From assembly GCA_903850915.1 (NCBI GenBank), contig CAINMV010000037.1, forward strand, positions 150,250 to 214,249: a stretch of 64,000 nt of DNA. The letters run 5' to 3'. The position numbers were made by a program, and so were the translations under genes. The DNA is from an uncultured Bacteroidota bacterium. Its GTDB lineage: Bacteria > Bacteroidota > Bacteroidia > UKL13-3. Of the stretch, positions 19,439 to 28,800 are shown piece after piece. Below the pieces are notes generated by a model that was not told the origin of the DNA, did not search any database, and worked only from the letters and a program-made list of their open reading frames with translations. Every line of letters begins with the position of its first letter. Within the stretch, counting starts at the first letter, position 1.

Positions 19439-19783
19439 TTAATATCTTTTGTTGTAACCGCCTCCATTTCCTCCGTCGCGATTGTAACGATTTCCGCCTC
19501 CACTTCCGCTTCCGCCACGATTACTGCTTTTGTAATCGTCTGTTTTAGGGCGAGCTTCGTTCACGCTAAGAACTTTTTCCATCATTTCATAACCGTTAAG
19601 TTTTTCGATGGCTTCTTTTGCATGTTCGTCGTTAGGCATTTCTACAAAACCGAAACCGCGACTGCGGCCACTCATTTTGTCCATGATAATGCGTGCTGAT
19701 GATACTTCGCCATAGGCTTCAAATACTTCGCGTAATTGATCGTCTGAGGCTTTAAAATTGATGTTTGCTACGTAAATATTCAT
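19439..19783 (-). CDS. RRM-domain RNA-binding protein with Gly-rich tail
   Basis: A 114-residue protein with one RNA recognition motif (about 1-80): RNP2 IYVANI at 3-8 and RNP1 RGFGFVEM at 42-49, with the aromatic residues that stack on RNA. A Gly/Arg/Asn/Tyr-rich tail (about 85-114) resembles eukaryotic and cyanobacterial glycine-rich RNA-binding proteins and could be disordered. Such proteins act on single-stranded RNA, often as cold-shock or post-transcriptional regulators. The gene is monocistronic, with its own promoter about 180 bases upstream, a long leader with U-rich repeats and a strong terminator. Confidence 0.95.
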   Translation of the reverse strand: MNIYVANINFKASDDQLREVFEAYGEVSSARIIMDKMSGRSRGFGFVEMPNDEHAKEAIEKLNGYEMMEKVLSVNEARPKTDDYKSSNRGGSGSGGGNRYNRDGGNGGGYNKRY

Positions 19784-19793
19784 ATTTACAAAT

Positions 19794-19826
19794 AATAAAA
19801 AATAAAAAAATAAAAAAATAAAAAAT
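19794..19826. repeat. A/T tract repeat in the RRM gene leader
   Basis: About four copies of an ATAAAAAA-type unit. Read as mRNA this is a series of U6-U7 tracts separated by A, ending about 11 bases before the RRM start codon. It could bind the encoded RRM protein or vary in length by slippage. Confidence 0.6.
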
Positions 19827-19960
19827 GATTAACACATATTTTTACTTGGGAGAATTAGACGACGAAAAATAAACGATAGGGAAAAGAATTCTTGGTAGGA
19901 TTAATTTGCGATACGATACTTTTTTATAAATCTAACCCACTTGGGTGTGGATATGTTGTG

Positions 19961-19990
19961 CAAAGTTAGTCAAATTAATTGATTTGCAAA
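19961..19990 (-). promoter_or_regulatory. Promoter of the RRM gene (-33 and -7)
   Basis: On the minus strand TTTG (19987-19990) and TAACTTTG (19961-19968) are separated by 18 bases, a complete Bacteroidota primary promoter. Transcription would begin near 19955, leaving a leader of about 170 bases before the start codon. Confidence 0.65.
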
Positions 19991-20017
19991 TTAATTTTTC
20001 CTAAAAATCAAAATCCT

Positions 20018-22498
20018 TTATTTCTTTACCAATTTAACTTGTGTGCCATTATCTAAAGAGATAAAGTAAACACCAGCGTTTAAAGAAGTAAAGTCAAGTT
20101 GAATTTCATTAGCAAAAGTTGTTGCAAGCTCTAATTGACCTAATATATTATAGACCTTCAAGGTGTGGCTTGCATGATCATTTAGCTTCAAAATCGCAGT
20201 ATTTGTTACCGGATTTGGATAAAACAATAAATTATTATTGCTTTTTCCCAAGTCGAGTATTCCGGTATTTCCAATTACCGTAATAAGCTGATTTTGAGTA
20301 ATAGTATCAGTAACAGTGCCATTAGAAGCAATCAAACTTACAGTATATTTTCCGGTTGATGTATAAACGTGAGAAGGATTAGTTTGCGTAGATGATTGAC
20401 CATCACCAAAATCCCATTTTAATGACGTTGCTTGTGGCACTAAATCATTAAACACTGAAAGATTTCTAAAGTTTACCGGATGAAACTGCTTTATGGTTAA
20501 ACTATCGGCTTTAAAATTTGCAAATCCCCAACCTGCTGGAATTCCATCTAATTTGGATTGTTGGGCAAATTCTTGAAAATATTGATTAGCGATATCGGCA
20601 TCATGAATAATAACCGTATTCTCGTCATTTTTGGTGTCTGCATTGGTACTCCAATTGTGAGAACCTGTAGTAACTTGAGGGTCTGAGTAGTAGTTATTAG
20701 CATCAACGATTGTTAGTTTATGATGAAGTAATCCTGAACCAGCATATTTTATTAAATTATTTCCCATTACAGCTTTCATATCAAAAAAACCAAGGCTGCC
20801 ACTAGCGGTGTCGTCAATCATACCCGCCGTAAAAACACCCACCGCAGCACGCGCAGCAATTGCTTGTGCTATATCACGACGAGTAAACGTAAGTATTTGA
20901 AAATACAAGTCCGTATTTGCCGATTTTATAGAATTTATAATACGTTGTGTAACGTTATCGCTAGGGCTAAAGTATTGTTCTACTAATTTACCACCAACCA
21001 TAAATAGATGCGGCGTGTTGTCGGCTTTAAATTGACCAAAGCGAGAGTTAGTAGCATTGGGTGAATAGCCATTACTTCCAAACATTTCTTCAAATTCAAT
21101 GGTATAGGCTTTAGCCAGAGTTTGGTCCTGAATTATTAATTGATTATTGGCATCTAAATTGATTTGTCCACCCGTCCAATTGGTGCTACCAGTAAGCACC
21201 AAAGGATCGTTTGGATTGGTGCTGTTAGCATCAATAACCACAAATTTGTCATGCATAATACTATAACTCGAGCTTTGTGGGCTTCCAATTTTACCAATTG
21301 CTGGATTTATGCTTCCTAAACCCAAATTTGCATTACCTCCGTCGTAAACCAAGCGGACCTTAACTCCACGATTGTAGGCATCATTAACGGCAGCTGTAAT
21401 ATCACTCAATCCGCTATTGTTCCAGTTATACATGGCAATATCGATGGAGCTTTTTGCACGTGAAATATACGCAATAATGGTATCGTCGATACTCTGATTT
21501 GCAAACACTGCATTATTGAAAGTACTTACATCGTTGCGCACCGCACGAGAAAATAAAACCTTGATTACACCCGAAGATAATGATGCTGTTCCCATTAATA
21601 CCGGCGCCGTTACGGAAGAATCGCCGTTTGGACGTAACGATATTGCCTTCACATAGTAGATGGTTGCCGGCTGAAGACCTGTAAGTTTAATAGTATGCGA
21701 AAGTACCTTATTTGTGTCGTTGAAGGATCCCAATTCGAGCGCTGGTGTTAAGCCATATTGAATTGTTGTACTACCAGGGAATGCTGTAGAAAACAAAACA
21801 TCGAAAGTGTTTGTTGTAATATTTTGTTGAAACAACGAGGTTGTAATCTTTGGACCGTTATCGAGGTCAAAATCGGCATAAGATCGAGGCAATAATTGAT
21901 AACCAATTAATGGATTTGTAGCTGAATATTGACTCATGATACCTGCAATTTTACAAATCGATGGCGGAATTTGTTTACCTGCGATATCGGTAGTCGGCAG
22001 TATTCTAATTTGAGTAGCCGTATTGTTATCGAGACTATAATTTTTTCCCGATGTTCCAGCACTAAAAGTACCTGTTCCGGATACTAAAACATTAGTTACC
22101 TTTACTAGCATACTTTCATACTGTTCTGCGAAAAGGGTCGTACTACTTAATTGTATTGGCGCCGGAAGTGGATTATTAGAGCTTATCACCGTAACCGAAG
22201 CAACAGGATCGAGTTCTAGTAAGTTGTTATACATTTTACAGGTTCCGGTAACTTCAATACTATCTCCAATGTTTATTGGACCCATCAAAGCAGCAGAATA
22301 TGCAGCAATACCTCCTGTTCCGTCTTGAAAATAGCGTATTGCGGCTCCAAGCTCACCGCCATGGGTAACCATACCGCGAACAGTAACTTGAGTACCAGCT
22401 ACTGAAGCACGAGCAGCGCTAATTGGCGCAACCACCTGAGCTTGAGAAGCAAATGCTGAGATAAAAACACAGAAAAAGAAGAAGTAAAATTTTGTCAT
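20018..22498 (-). CDS. Secreted phospholipase-D-fold protein with type A T9SS sorting domain
   Basis: An 826-residue exported protein. In order: signal peptide (about 1-20), an OB-fold nucleic-acid-binding-like domain (about 25-210), a fibronectin III domain (about 217-305), two phospholipase D half-domains with HKD motifs HDKFVVID (416-423) and HHKLTIVD (592-599), each followed by TGS-NW, a PKD domain (about 690-760, WDFGDG) and a type A sorting domain (LFYPNPVTN to VKLVKK). Both HKD motifs are intact, so it should be catalytic. An OB-fold joined to a PLD pair fits an extracellular endonuclease better than a lipase, but phosphodiester substrate choice cannot be read from sequence. Confidence 0.88.
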   Translation of the reverse strand: MTKFYFFFFCVFISAFASQAQVVAPISAARASVAGTQVTVRGMVTHGGELGAAIRYFQDGTGGIAAYSAALMGPINIGDSIEVTGTCKMYNNLLELDPVASVTVISSNNPLPAPIQLSSTTLFAEQYESMLVKVTNVLVSGTGTFSAGTSGKNYSLDNNTATQIRILPTTDIAGKQIPPSICKIAGIMSQYSATNPLIGYQLLPRSYADFDLDNGPKITTSLFQQNITTNTFDVLFSTAFPGSTTIQYGLTPALELGSFNDTNKVLSHTIKLTGLQPATIYYVKAISLRPNGDSSVTAPVLMGTASLSSGVIKVLFSRAVRNDVSTFNNAVFANQSIDDTIIAYISRAKSSIDIAMYNWNNSGLSDITAAVNDAYNRGVKVRLVYDGGNANLGLGSINPAIGKIGSPQSSSYSIMHDKFVVIDANSTNPNDPLVLTGSTNWTGGQINLDANNQLIIQDQTLAKAYTIEFEEMFGSNGYSPNATNSRFGQFKADNTPHLFMVGGKLVEQYFSPSDNVTQRIINSIKSANTDLYFQILTFTRRDIAQAIAARAAVGVFTAGMIDDTASGSLGFFDMKAVMGNNLIKYAGSGLLHHKLTIVDANNYYSDPQVTTGSHNWSTNADTKNDENTVIIHDADIANQYFQEFAQQSKLDGIPAGWGFANFKADSLTIKQFHPVNFRNLSVFNDLVPQATSLKWDFGDGQSSTQTNPSHVYTSTGKYTVSLIASNGTVTDTITQNQLITVIGNTGILDLGKSNNNLLFYPNPVTNTAILKLNDHASHTLKVYNILGQLELATTFANEIQLDFTSLNAGVYFISLDNGTQVKLVKK

Positions 22499-22556
22499 TA
22501 TAAAAAATATTGAAATTGAAAACTCTTTGATTTTTTAAAAAATCGTTGATTAAAAT

Positions 22557-23000
22557 TTAACGCAAACGGTCAACACTCTTAACCAGATTATCATCCTTAC
22601 GGATAAAAAAGTAAGCAGAGATATAAATGATTACTAAAATTGAGATAATGTAAGTTCCGAATGCAAAATGGTATTCAGAATAGTTGGTGGTAAATAAATT
22701 ATACAAAGCGAAAGCGAAAGAAAGTAACGTTCCTAGAATTAGATACATACAAAGTTTCATTTGCTGTGGTCGGTTTTTATAAATAAATACGGTATATAGC
22801 GTGATGCCCATAAGCAGAAACTGAAGTACTATATGCAAAATATTGGTGTGTATTTCATTGCTGCCCGTGTTAATACTTTGCCATGCAGAATAGAGTACAT
22901 TATTTAATTCTACTTTAAGAGAATAAAAGTTAGATTTTAAAAGCAACGCTTGAAGCAATGTGGCAACGAGCAAAAAAAAAGTTTGAATACGTTGTATCAT
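22557..23000 (-). CDS. DUF4293 family membrane protein
   Basis: A 147-residue integral membrane protein with four predicted helices (about 3-23, 48-70, 78-98, 105-125) and a positively charged C-terminus. It starts MIQRIQTF, the usual N-terminus of this Bacteroidota-specific family of unknown function. The ATG at 23000 is preferred over an in-frame TTG two codons upstream because a -7 element lies 13 bases before it. The gene follows AMP nucleosidase on the same strand. Confidence 0.88.
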   Translation of the reverse strand: MIQRIQTFFLLVATLLQALLLKSNFYSLKVELNNVLYSAWQSINTGSNEIHTNILHIVLQFLLMGITLYTVFIYKNRPQQMKLCMYLILGTLLSFAFALYNLFTTNYSEYHFAFGTYIISILVIIYISAYFFIRKDDNLVKSVDRLR

Positions 23001-23013
23001 AATCAATAAAAGG

Positions 23014-23021
23014 CAAAGATA
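23014..23021 (-). promoter_or_regulatory. -7 promoter element for the DUF4293 gene
   Basis: Minus-strand TATCTTTG, a full TAnnTTTG match, lies 13 bases before the ATG. A TTTG 21 bases further upstream (23043-23046), inside the end of the AMP nucleosidase gene, could be the -33 box. Confidence 0.55.
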
Positions 23022-23037
23022 CTAGGATTTTCCACTA

Positions 23038-23811
23038 TCATTCAAATCGAAGATGTTTCACGGTTAACCCATCATTAATTAACTGATTTAGAGAGGAGAT
23101 ACCAATTTTAAGATGTTCTTCGACATAATTAGCCGTAACACTTTTATCACTTTGCTCTGTTTTTACGCCTTCTGGAGTCATCGGTTGGTCGCTAACCAAA
23201 AGTAATGCGCCTGCAGGAATATGATTATAGAAAGCTGTAATAAATACGGTAGCTGTTTCCATATCAACACCCATGCAGCGAATACTGCGTAGATATGCTT
23301 TGGTTTTTTCATCATGCTCCCATACACGTCTATTCGTGGTATAAATTGTACCCGTCCAATAGTCACGTTCAAAATCGCGAACGGTAGTACTTACGGCCTT
23401 TTGCAACGCGAAAGCTGGTAATGCAGGCACTTCAATAGGGAAATAATCGTTACTTGTACCTTCACCTCTGATGGCAGCAATAGGTAAAATATAATTCCCA
23501 ATTTTGGGTTCATCTTTTAAACTTCCACATTTTCCCAAAAAAAGCACCGCTTTCGGGCTTACTGCACTCAGCAAGTCGATGATTGTAGCCGCATTTGCAC
23601 TTCCCATACCAAAATTAATAATCGTTATGCCGTTTGCTGTTGCATTCCGCATAGCTCGATCTTCTCCATTTACTTTTACATTATGCATCTTCGCAAAGAG
23701 ATCAACATAATTATTAAAGTTAGTGAGTAAAATATGTTTACTGAAGTTTTCGATTGGCAATCCGGTATACCTTGGCAACCAGTTCTCAACGATATCCTGC
23801 TTTATGTTCAT
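23038..23811 (-). CDS. amn: AMP nucleosidase
   Basis: A 257-residue nucleoside phosphorylase-fold enzyme that splits AMP into adenine and ribose 5-phosphate. The core glycines (NFGMGSANAA), the FLGKCGSL strand, the purine-site segment GVDMETATVFITAFYNH and SDQPMTPEGVKT are present. It corresponds to the catalytic domain alone: the regulatory N-terminal domain of the 484-residue E. coli enzyme is missing, as is usual in Bacteroidota. The -7 element sits 5 bases before the ATG, so the mRNA is probably leaderless. Confidence 0.92.
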   Translation of the reverse strand: MNIKQDIVENWLPRYTGLPIENFSKHILLTNFNNYVDLFAKMHNVKVNGEDRAMRNATANGITIINFGMGSANAATIIDLLSAVSPKAVLFLGKCGSLKDEPKIGNYILPIAAIRGEGTSNDYFPIEVPALPAFALQKAVSTTVRDFERDYWTGTIYTTNRRVWEHDEKTKAYLRSIRCMGVDMETATVFITAFYNHIPAGALLLVSDQPMTPEGVKTEQSDKSVTANYVEEHLKIGISSLNQLINDGLTVKHLRFE

Positions 23812-23816
23812 AGTTA

Positions 23817-23824
23817 CGAAAATA
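23817..23824 (-). promoter_or_regulatory. -7 promoter element for amn
   Basis: Minus-strand TATTTTCG with a 5-base spacer to the amn ATG. Confidence 0.45.
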
Positions 23825-23864
23825 TGTAATTTGTGTCAAATACTCTTGTTTTCAGTAAACTGTG

Positions 23865-23894
23865 TTTGTTAAACGTTTATTAAGATTACTTTTG
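23865..23894 (+). promoter_or_regulatory. Promoter of the deacetylase-glycosyltransferase pair
   Basis: TTTG (23865-23868), an 18-base gap and TACTTTTG (23887-23894) form a full -33/-7 promoter. The predicted start of transcription is near 23901, just before the TTG start codon at 23909. Confidence 0.65.
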
Positions 23895-23908
23895 CATAAA
23901 AACAACAA

Positions 23909-24538
23909 TTGTCTGCTTTAGAGAAAATATCGAATTCAAAATGGGTAAAACAGCTTTTCCCATCGTGTATCTGGAGCCTAAAAGATAATGGGGATAAGGT
24001 TATTTACCTGACTTTTGATGATGGTCCGATTAGTGATGTGACACCGTGGGTTTTAAAAACCTTGGATGATTATAAGGCAAAAGCTACCTTCTTTTGTATT
24101 GGTTCCAATGTTATAAAGAATAAAAATATTTATACCGATATCATAACCTCTGGGCATGCTGTTGGAAATCATACCCAACATCACCTTAATGGCTGGAAAA
24201 CTTTATTCAGAGAATACATAAGTGACGTAAATGCTTGTGATGAACTAGTGCATTCAAATCTTTTCAGACCACCTTATGGAAAGCTTAAACCAATGCAATT
24301 GCACACATTAGTTAAAAAATATAACGTGATTATGTGGAGCTTTTTAACTGGCGATTATTTGGCAACATTAAATTGTGATGAGGTTTTTGAGAACATGAGA
24401 GAAAAGATAAAAACTGGCGATATTATTGTGTTTCATGATAGCTTAAAAGCTGAAAAAAACCTGAAGTACCTGCTTCCTAAAGTACTACATTATTTTTCTC
24501 ATCAAGGTTATGTTTTTAAAGCTATTCATTTAAATTAA
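23909..24538 (+). CDS. Polysaccharide deacetylase (NodB homology, CE4)
   Basis: A 209-residue carbohydrate esterase. The metal-binding and catalytic motifs are complete: TFDDGP at 35-40 (catalytic base Asp), HTQHH at 88-92 (His-x3-His zinc site) and RPPYG at 120-124, with a C-terminal DIIVFHDS segment. No signal peptide is seen, so it may act at the cytoplasmic face. No ATG is available before the conserved region; TTG at 23909, just after the promoter, is the start. The glycosyltransferase 32 bases downstream suggests joint synthesis of a de-N-acetylated glycan or glycolipid. Confidence 0.93.
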   Translation: MSALEKISNSKWVKQLFPSCIWSLKDNGDKVIYLTFDDGPISDVTPWVLKTLDDYKAKATFFCIGSNVIKNKNIYTDIITSGHAVGNHTQHHLNGWKTLFREYISDVNACDELVHSNLFRPPYGKLKPMQLHTLVKKYNVIMWSFLTGDYLATLNCDEVFENMREKIKTGDIIVFHDSLKAEKNLKYLLPKVLHYFSHQGYVFKAIHLN

Positions 24539-24570
24539 GTCGACTTCATTCAATGGCAAATTAAAATTTT

Positions 24571-25683
24571 ATGTTAACTATATTCGGATACAGCATTTTC
24601 TTAATTCTACTATATTTCGTAGCATTCCTATTTATACTTGTTAATACTTTTCTTCATTATAGAAGAAAGAACTTTCAAAAACCGATCACTGAATCCCTTC
24701 CAAAGGTTTCCATACTTGTTGCTGCACGCGATGAAGAAGAGAACATAATTCGATGCTTGGAGGCGCTTAATGAATTGTCATATCCGAAAAATAAAATTGA
24801 AATTTTGATTGGTAATGATGACAGCACCGACAATACGGTAAAGCTGGTTGATCAGTTTATAAAAAATAAACCTCATTTTGCTTTTTACGATATAAAAATA
24901 AAGTTAGGAAAAGCCAAAGGAAAGGCCAATGTTTTAGCACATTTAGCCCAAATATCCACCGCCGATTTCTTATTTGTTACCGATGCCGACATTGCTGTTC
25001 CAAAAGATTGGATTCAGAATTTACTGCCGCACTTCACGCCTGAAATTGCCATAGTTTCGGGAAGCACCTATGTTGAAGGCAAAACCCTTTTTGAGAAATT
25101 ACAGTCGCTTGATTGGATGTTTTTTTCAGGAATTCTAAACAGCTTTGCGAACGCAGGCATTCCTTGCACGGCAGTTGGGAATAATATGGTTGTTCGAAAA
25201 AGCGCCTATGTCGAGATTGGTGGTTTTGAGAATATGGACTTTTCGATTACTGAAGACTTCAAACTATTCGATGTATTGCGCAAAGCTGGATTTGGTTGGA
25301 AGAACATTCTAACTAGTGACACTTTAAATATTTCGAGGCCGGTCGCAAATTTTGATTTACTAATAAAACAACGTAAACGTTGGATAACCGGCGCAATGGA
25401 GTTGCCTTGGATATGGAAAGTGCTATTTATTATACTTGGTTTTTACACCCCATCACTACTCGCTGTAGCTTTATTCTCACCAAAATTGGGAATGATACTT
25501 TGGTTTGTGAAGTTATTTCTCGAAGGTTTTTATATGGGAATTATAGCCGCACGTATGAAACGCACGGAGAATGTAGGAAGCTACCTTTGGTACCAGGTTT
25601 ATTCCTTGGTGATGCCAATACTTTACTTTTACTATTTACTACGACGTGATGTAAATGAATGGAAAGGCCGTATGTACGCCTAA
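24571..25683 (+). CDS. Membrane glycosyltransferase, family 2
   Basis: A 370-residue processive-type glycosyltransferase. An N-terminal membrane helix (about 5-28) is followed by the GT-A domain with NDDSTDNT (82-89), the metal-binding DAD (138-140), TED (227-229) and QRKRW (267-271, acceptor-site motif of cellulose, chitin and hyaluronan synthases). Two or three C-terminal helices (about 280-360) complete it. The pairing with a NodB-type deacetylase resembles poly-N-acetylglucosamine or Nod-factor-type systems, but the product could equally be a glycolipid. Confidence 0.9.
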   Translation: MLTIFGYSIFLILLYFVAFLFILVNTFLHYRRKNFQKPITESLPKVSILVAARDEEENIIRCLEALNELSYPKNKIEILIGNDDSTDNTVKLVDQFIKNKPHFAFYDIKIKLGKAKGKANVLAHLAQISTADFLFVTDADIAVPKDWIQNLLPHFTPEIAIVSGSTYVEGKTLFEKLQSLDWMFFSGILNSFANAGIPCTAVGNNMVVRKSAYVEIGGFENMDFSITEDFKLFDVLRKAGFGWKNILTSDTLNISRPVANFDLLIKQRKRWITGAMELPWIWKVLFIILGFYTPSLLAVALFSPKLGMILWFVKLFLEGFYMGIIAARMKRTENVGSYLWYQVYSLVMPILYFYYLLRRDVNEWKGRMYA

Positions 25684-25764
25684 TACAGAAAGCTACAATG
25701 AAAAATAACGATCTTTAATTACTTAGAAATTACTTAAAAGTATTGGCCTTCATTAAAAAACAAT

Positions 25765-25786
25765 AAAGCAGATTTAAAGCAGATTT
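25765..25786 (+). repeat. Perfect 11-base tandem repeat at the -33 position
   Basis: AAAGCAGATTT occurs twice back to back (25765-25775 and 25776-25786), ending 3 bases before the -7 element. It takes the place of a -33 box and could be a transcription-factor site. Confidence 0.7.
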
Positions 25787-25789
25787 AAC

Positions 25790-25797
25790 TACCTTCG
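25790..25797 (+). promoter_or_regulatory. -7 promoter element for the propeller protein
   Basis: TACCTTCG lies 26 bases before the ATG at 25824, directly after the 11-base direct repeat. Confidence 0.5.
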
Positions 25798-25823
25798 TAA
25801 TAATTTTATAAGAAATAGTAAAT

Positions 25824-28800
25824 ATGAATAAGTGTTTTACATTATTTATTTCCTTTTTATTTTTTTCAAGCCGTTTATTTGCTCAAACGCCTGGTGATAC
25901 AGCAAATACTCCGTATTGGATTGATATGATGCAAGATTTTCGTATTAACTATAATACCACGGTTAGTGCCTTCAATAAATACTATGAAAATAGAACAATT
26001 GAACCCCATACTGGTTATAAAGTTTTTAAACGCTGGCAAGAATATTGGCTCACAAGGGTAGATGCAAATGGTAATTTTCCTGCTAACGATGCATTATGGA
26101 ACGCTTACTATGATTATTTTGGAACATCTTCAAGTGTAAACAATTCCTCAATTGCAGGAAACTGGCAGCCATTAGGCCCGAATTTTGTTCCTGGTAATAG
26201 CACTGGCCAGCCAAACGGCAATGGAAGAGTGAATTCCGTTGCATTTCATCCTACCGACACGAACAAATTTTGGATTGGCGCGCCTCAAGGCGGGCTATGG
26301 AGTACTTCTGATGGCGGTTTAACATGGGCAAGTAATACCGATAACCTTCCAACGCTCGGAGTTTCAGCCATTCTTATCGACCCAATAAACACTAACATAA
26401 TGTATATTGGAAGTGGTGATAGGGATGCCGGTGATGCACCAGGCCTGGGAATATTAAAATCCACCAACGGTGGGGCCACCTGGAGCCAAATAAACAATGG
26501 TTTAGGTAACTTCACTGTAGGAATGATGGAGATGAATAAATACAATAGTAATATTATTATAGCAGCCACCAGTTCGGGTATTTATAAAACCATAAACGCG
26601 GGTAATACCTGGGTTAAAAAATCATCGAACAGCAATAATTATAAAGATATTAAGTACCATCCTACAGACACCAATATCGTTTATGCCGTAGAAGGTGTTG
26701 TTTTTTATCGAAGCACCGATGCCGGCAATACATTTACGGCTATTAATGGTGGAACCAGCGGTTTAAACACAACCGGAAACCGCTGTGTAATTGGAGTTTC
26801 AAAAGCCTCTCCCAACATGGTATATCTTGTTCAGTCGAATGGTGCATATAAAGGCACTTACCTTTCGTTTGATAAAGGTTTAACCTTCGTTTCGCGTTCA
26901 ACAACTCCTAACATTTTTGATTACAATGCAGACGGTAGTGGAACTAAAACCCAAGCTTGGTATGATATGGCTGTTGCTGTTGATACTGGTGATATTGGAG
27001 TGATTTATGTAGGCGGCGTAAATGTTTTTAAAAGCGCTGATAGTGCAAAAACATGGACCTGTTATGCGCATTGGGTTGGAGGTGGATTTCCATCCATACA
27101 TGCAGATCAACATGCATTAGCCATAGACCCTAAAACAAATAAATTATATTGTGGTAATGACGGTGGTATTTATTCAAGAAGTAAATCTGCCACAGCCTTT
27201 ACCAACCTCACCTCAGGCCTTAATATATCCCAAATATACCGAATTGGTCAATCAGCGCAAACACCAAGTATTGTAATTGCAGGATGGCAAGATAATGGCA
27301 CGGGGTTCTATCGTAATTCTATTTCCGGAACTAACAAATGGAAAACAACAATGGGTGGCGATGGGATGGAGTGTATTATTGACCCTACAGATAGTAACTT
27401 TATGTATGGTGCTCTTTATTATGGTAATATTAATAGAACCACAACAGGTAGCACCCTTACAAGCACGGTTTCCAATAATGGATCCTTTGGCATTAATGAA
27501 GATGGAGCTTGGATTACTCCATATATTTTACATGAAAAGAACCCCAATGTAATGTTCGTAGGATACAAAAACGTTTGGAGAGGGAAGAACATAAAAACCA
27601 CTCCCACTTGGAAGCAAATTACAAAAAACTCGACAAGTAACATAACCTTTTTGGAGCATTGCGCAAGCGATACTTCTCGACTTTATTATTCGAGAAGCGA
27701 TGCCAAGTTTTTTAGAACAGATAGTCTTTATTTAGACACACCTAAATTCAGAGACTTAACTTCAAAAACACCGACACCCACTTCAACAGTAAATTGGATT
27801 GAAACCCACCCATCAAAGCCTAACACCGTTTATATCATACAAAATAATAACATTTATAGAAGCAATGATACTGGAAATACCTGGGTAAATATAAATGGGA
27901 CACTTCCAGGAGGATCAAGAAACTGTTTGCTCTTAGACCGTGAGGCGACGGATGGGATATATGTAGGAACTGATGTTGGCGTATTTTACCGAGACAGCAC
28001 CATGACTACTTGGGTTCCTTTTAAAAATAATATGCCAGCCACATCACGTATTACAGAGCTTGAGATGTTTTATGATTATGCAAATACGACAGCTTCCCGA
28101 ATTTCCGCCTCCACCTATGGCAGAGGATTGTGGCAGAGTGACGTGTATTTAACCAACAGCGCACCTGTAACTTCGTTTATAGCGCAAGACACTGCAGTGT
28201 GTATTAATGGAACAACAACACTACTCGACCTAAGCTCAGGTAGTCCTGATTTTTGGCAATGGACCATCACTCCTTCTACTTTTACTTATATAAATGGAAC
28301 CAATGCGAATTCGCAAAATCCTCAAGTAAATTTTAACGCGATTGGCAACTATACCGTTAGGCTTTATTCTAGAAAAAAAGGATGGGGATATAACACGCTC
28401 GAGAAGTCTAATTTCGTCAAGGTATATGCATTACCAGTGGTTAGCGTGAGCGGAAATCGTAATATTTGTATCGGTGATAATACATTACTAACTGGTGGTG
28501 GTGGTAACTCATATGCTTGGTACGATGGTTCTGTTTTGATAAGTAATAATGCTAGTTATTCGGCCAACCCAACAAGTACAAAAACCTATAAATTGATTTG
28601 CAGTAGCATTCCCGGTTGCTCAGACTCGATGAATGTTATAGTAACAGTAAATTCAAAACCAAATGTTACCATTACCCCTAATTCTGCAAAACTTGCGAAT
28701 GGCCAAATGGTTCGATTAACTGGCAGTGGTGCTGCTAGTTATACTTGGGCTCCATCAAGTGGATTAAGTGCAACCACAGGAACAAGTGTAGTTGCCTCAC

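Noticed and set aside
22529..22544. Perfect palindrome GATTTTTTAAAAAATC between the DUF4293 gene and the PLD gene
   Set aside because: Almost pure A/T; likely by chance or a weak terminator. No partner site was found nearby.
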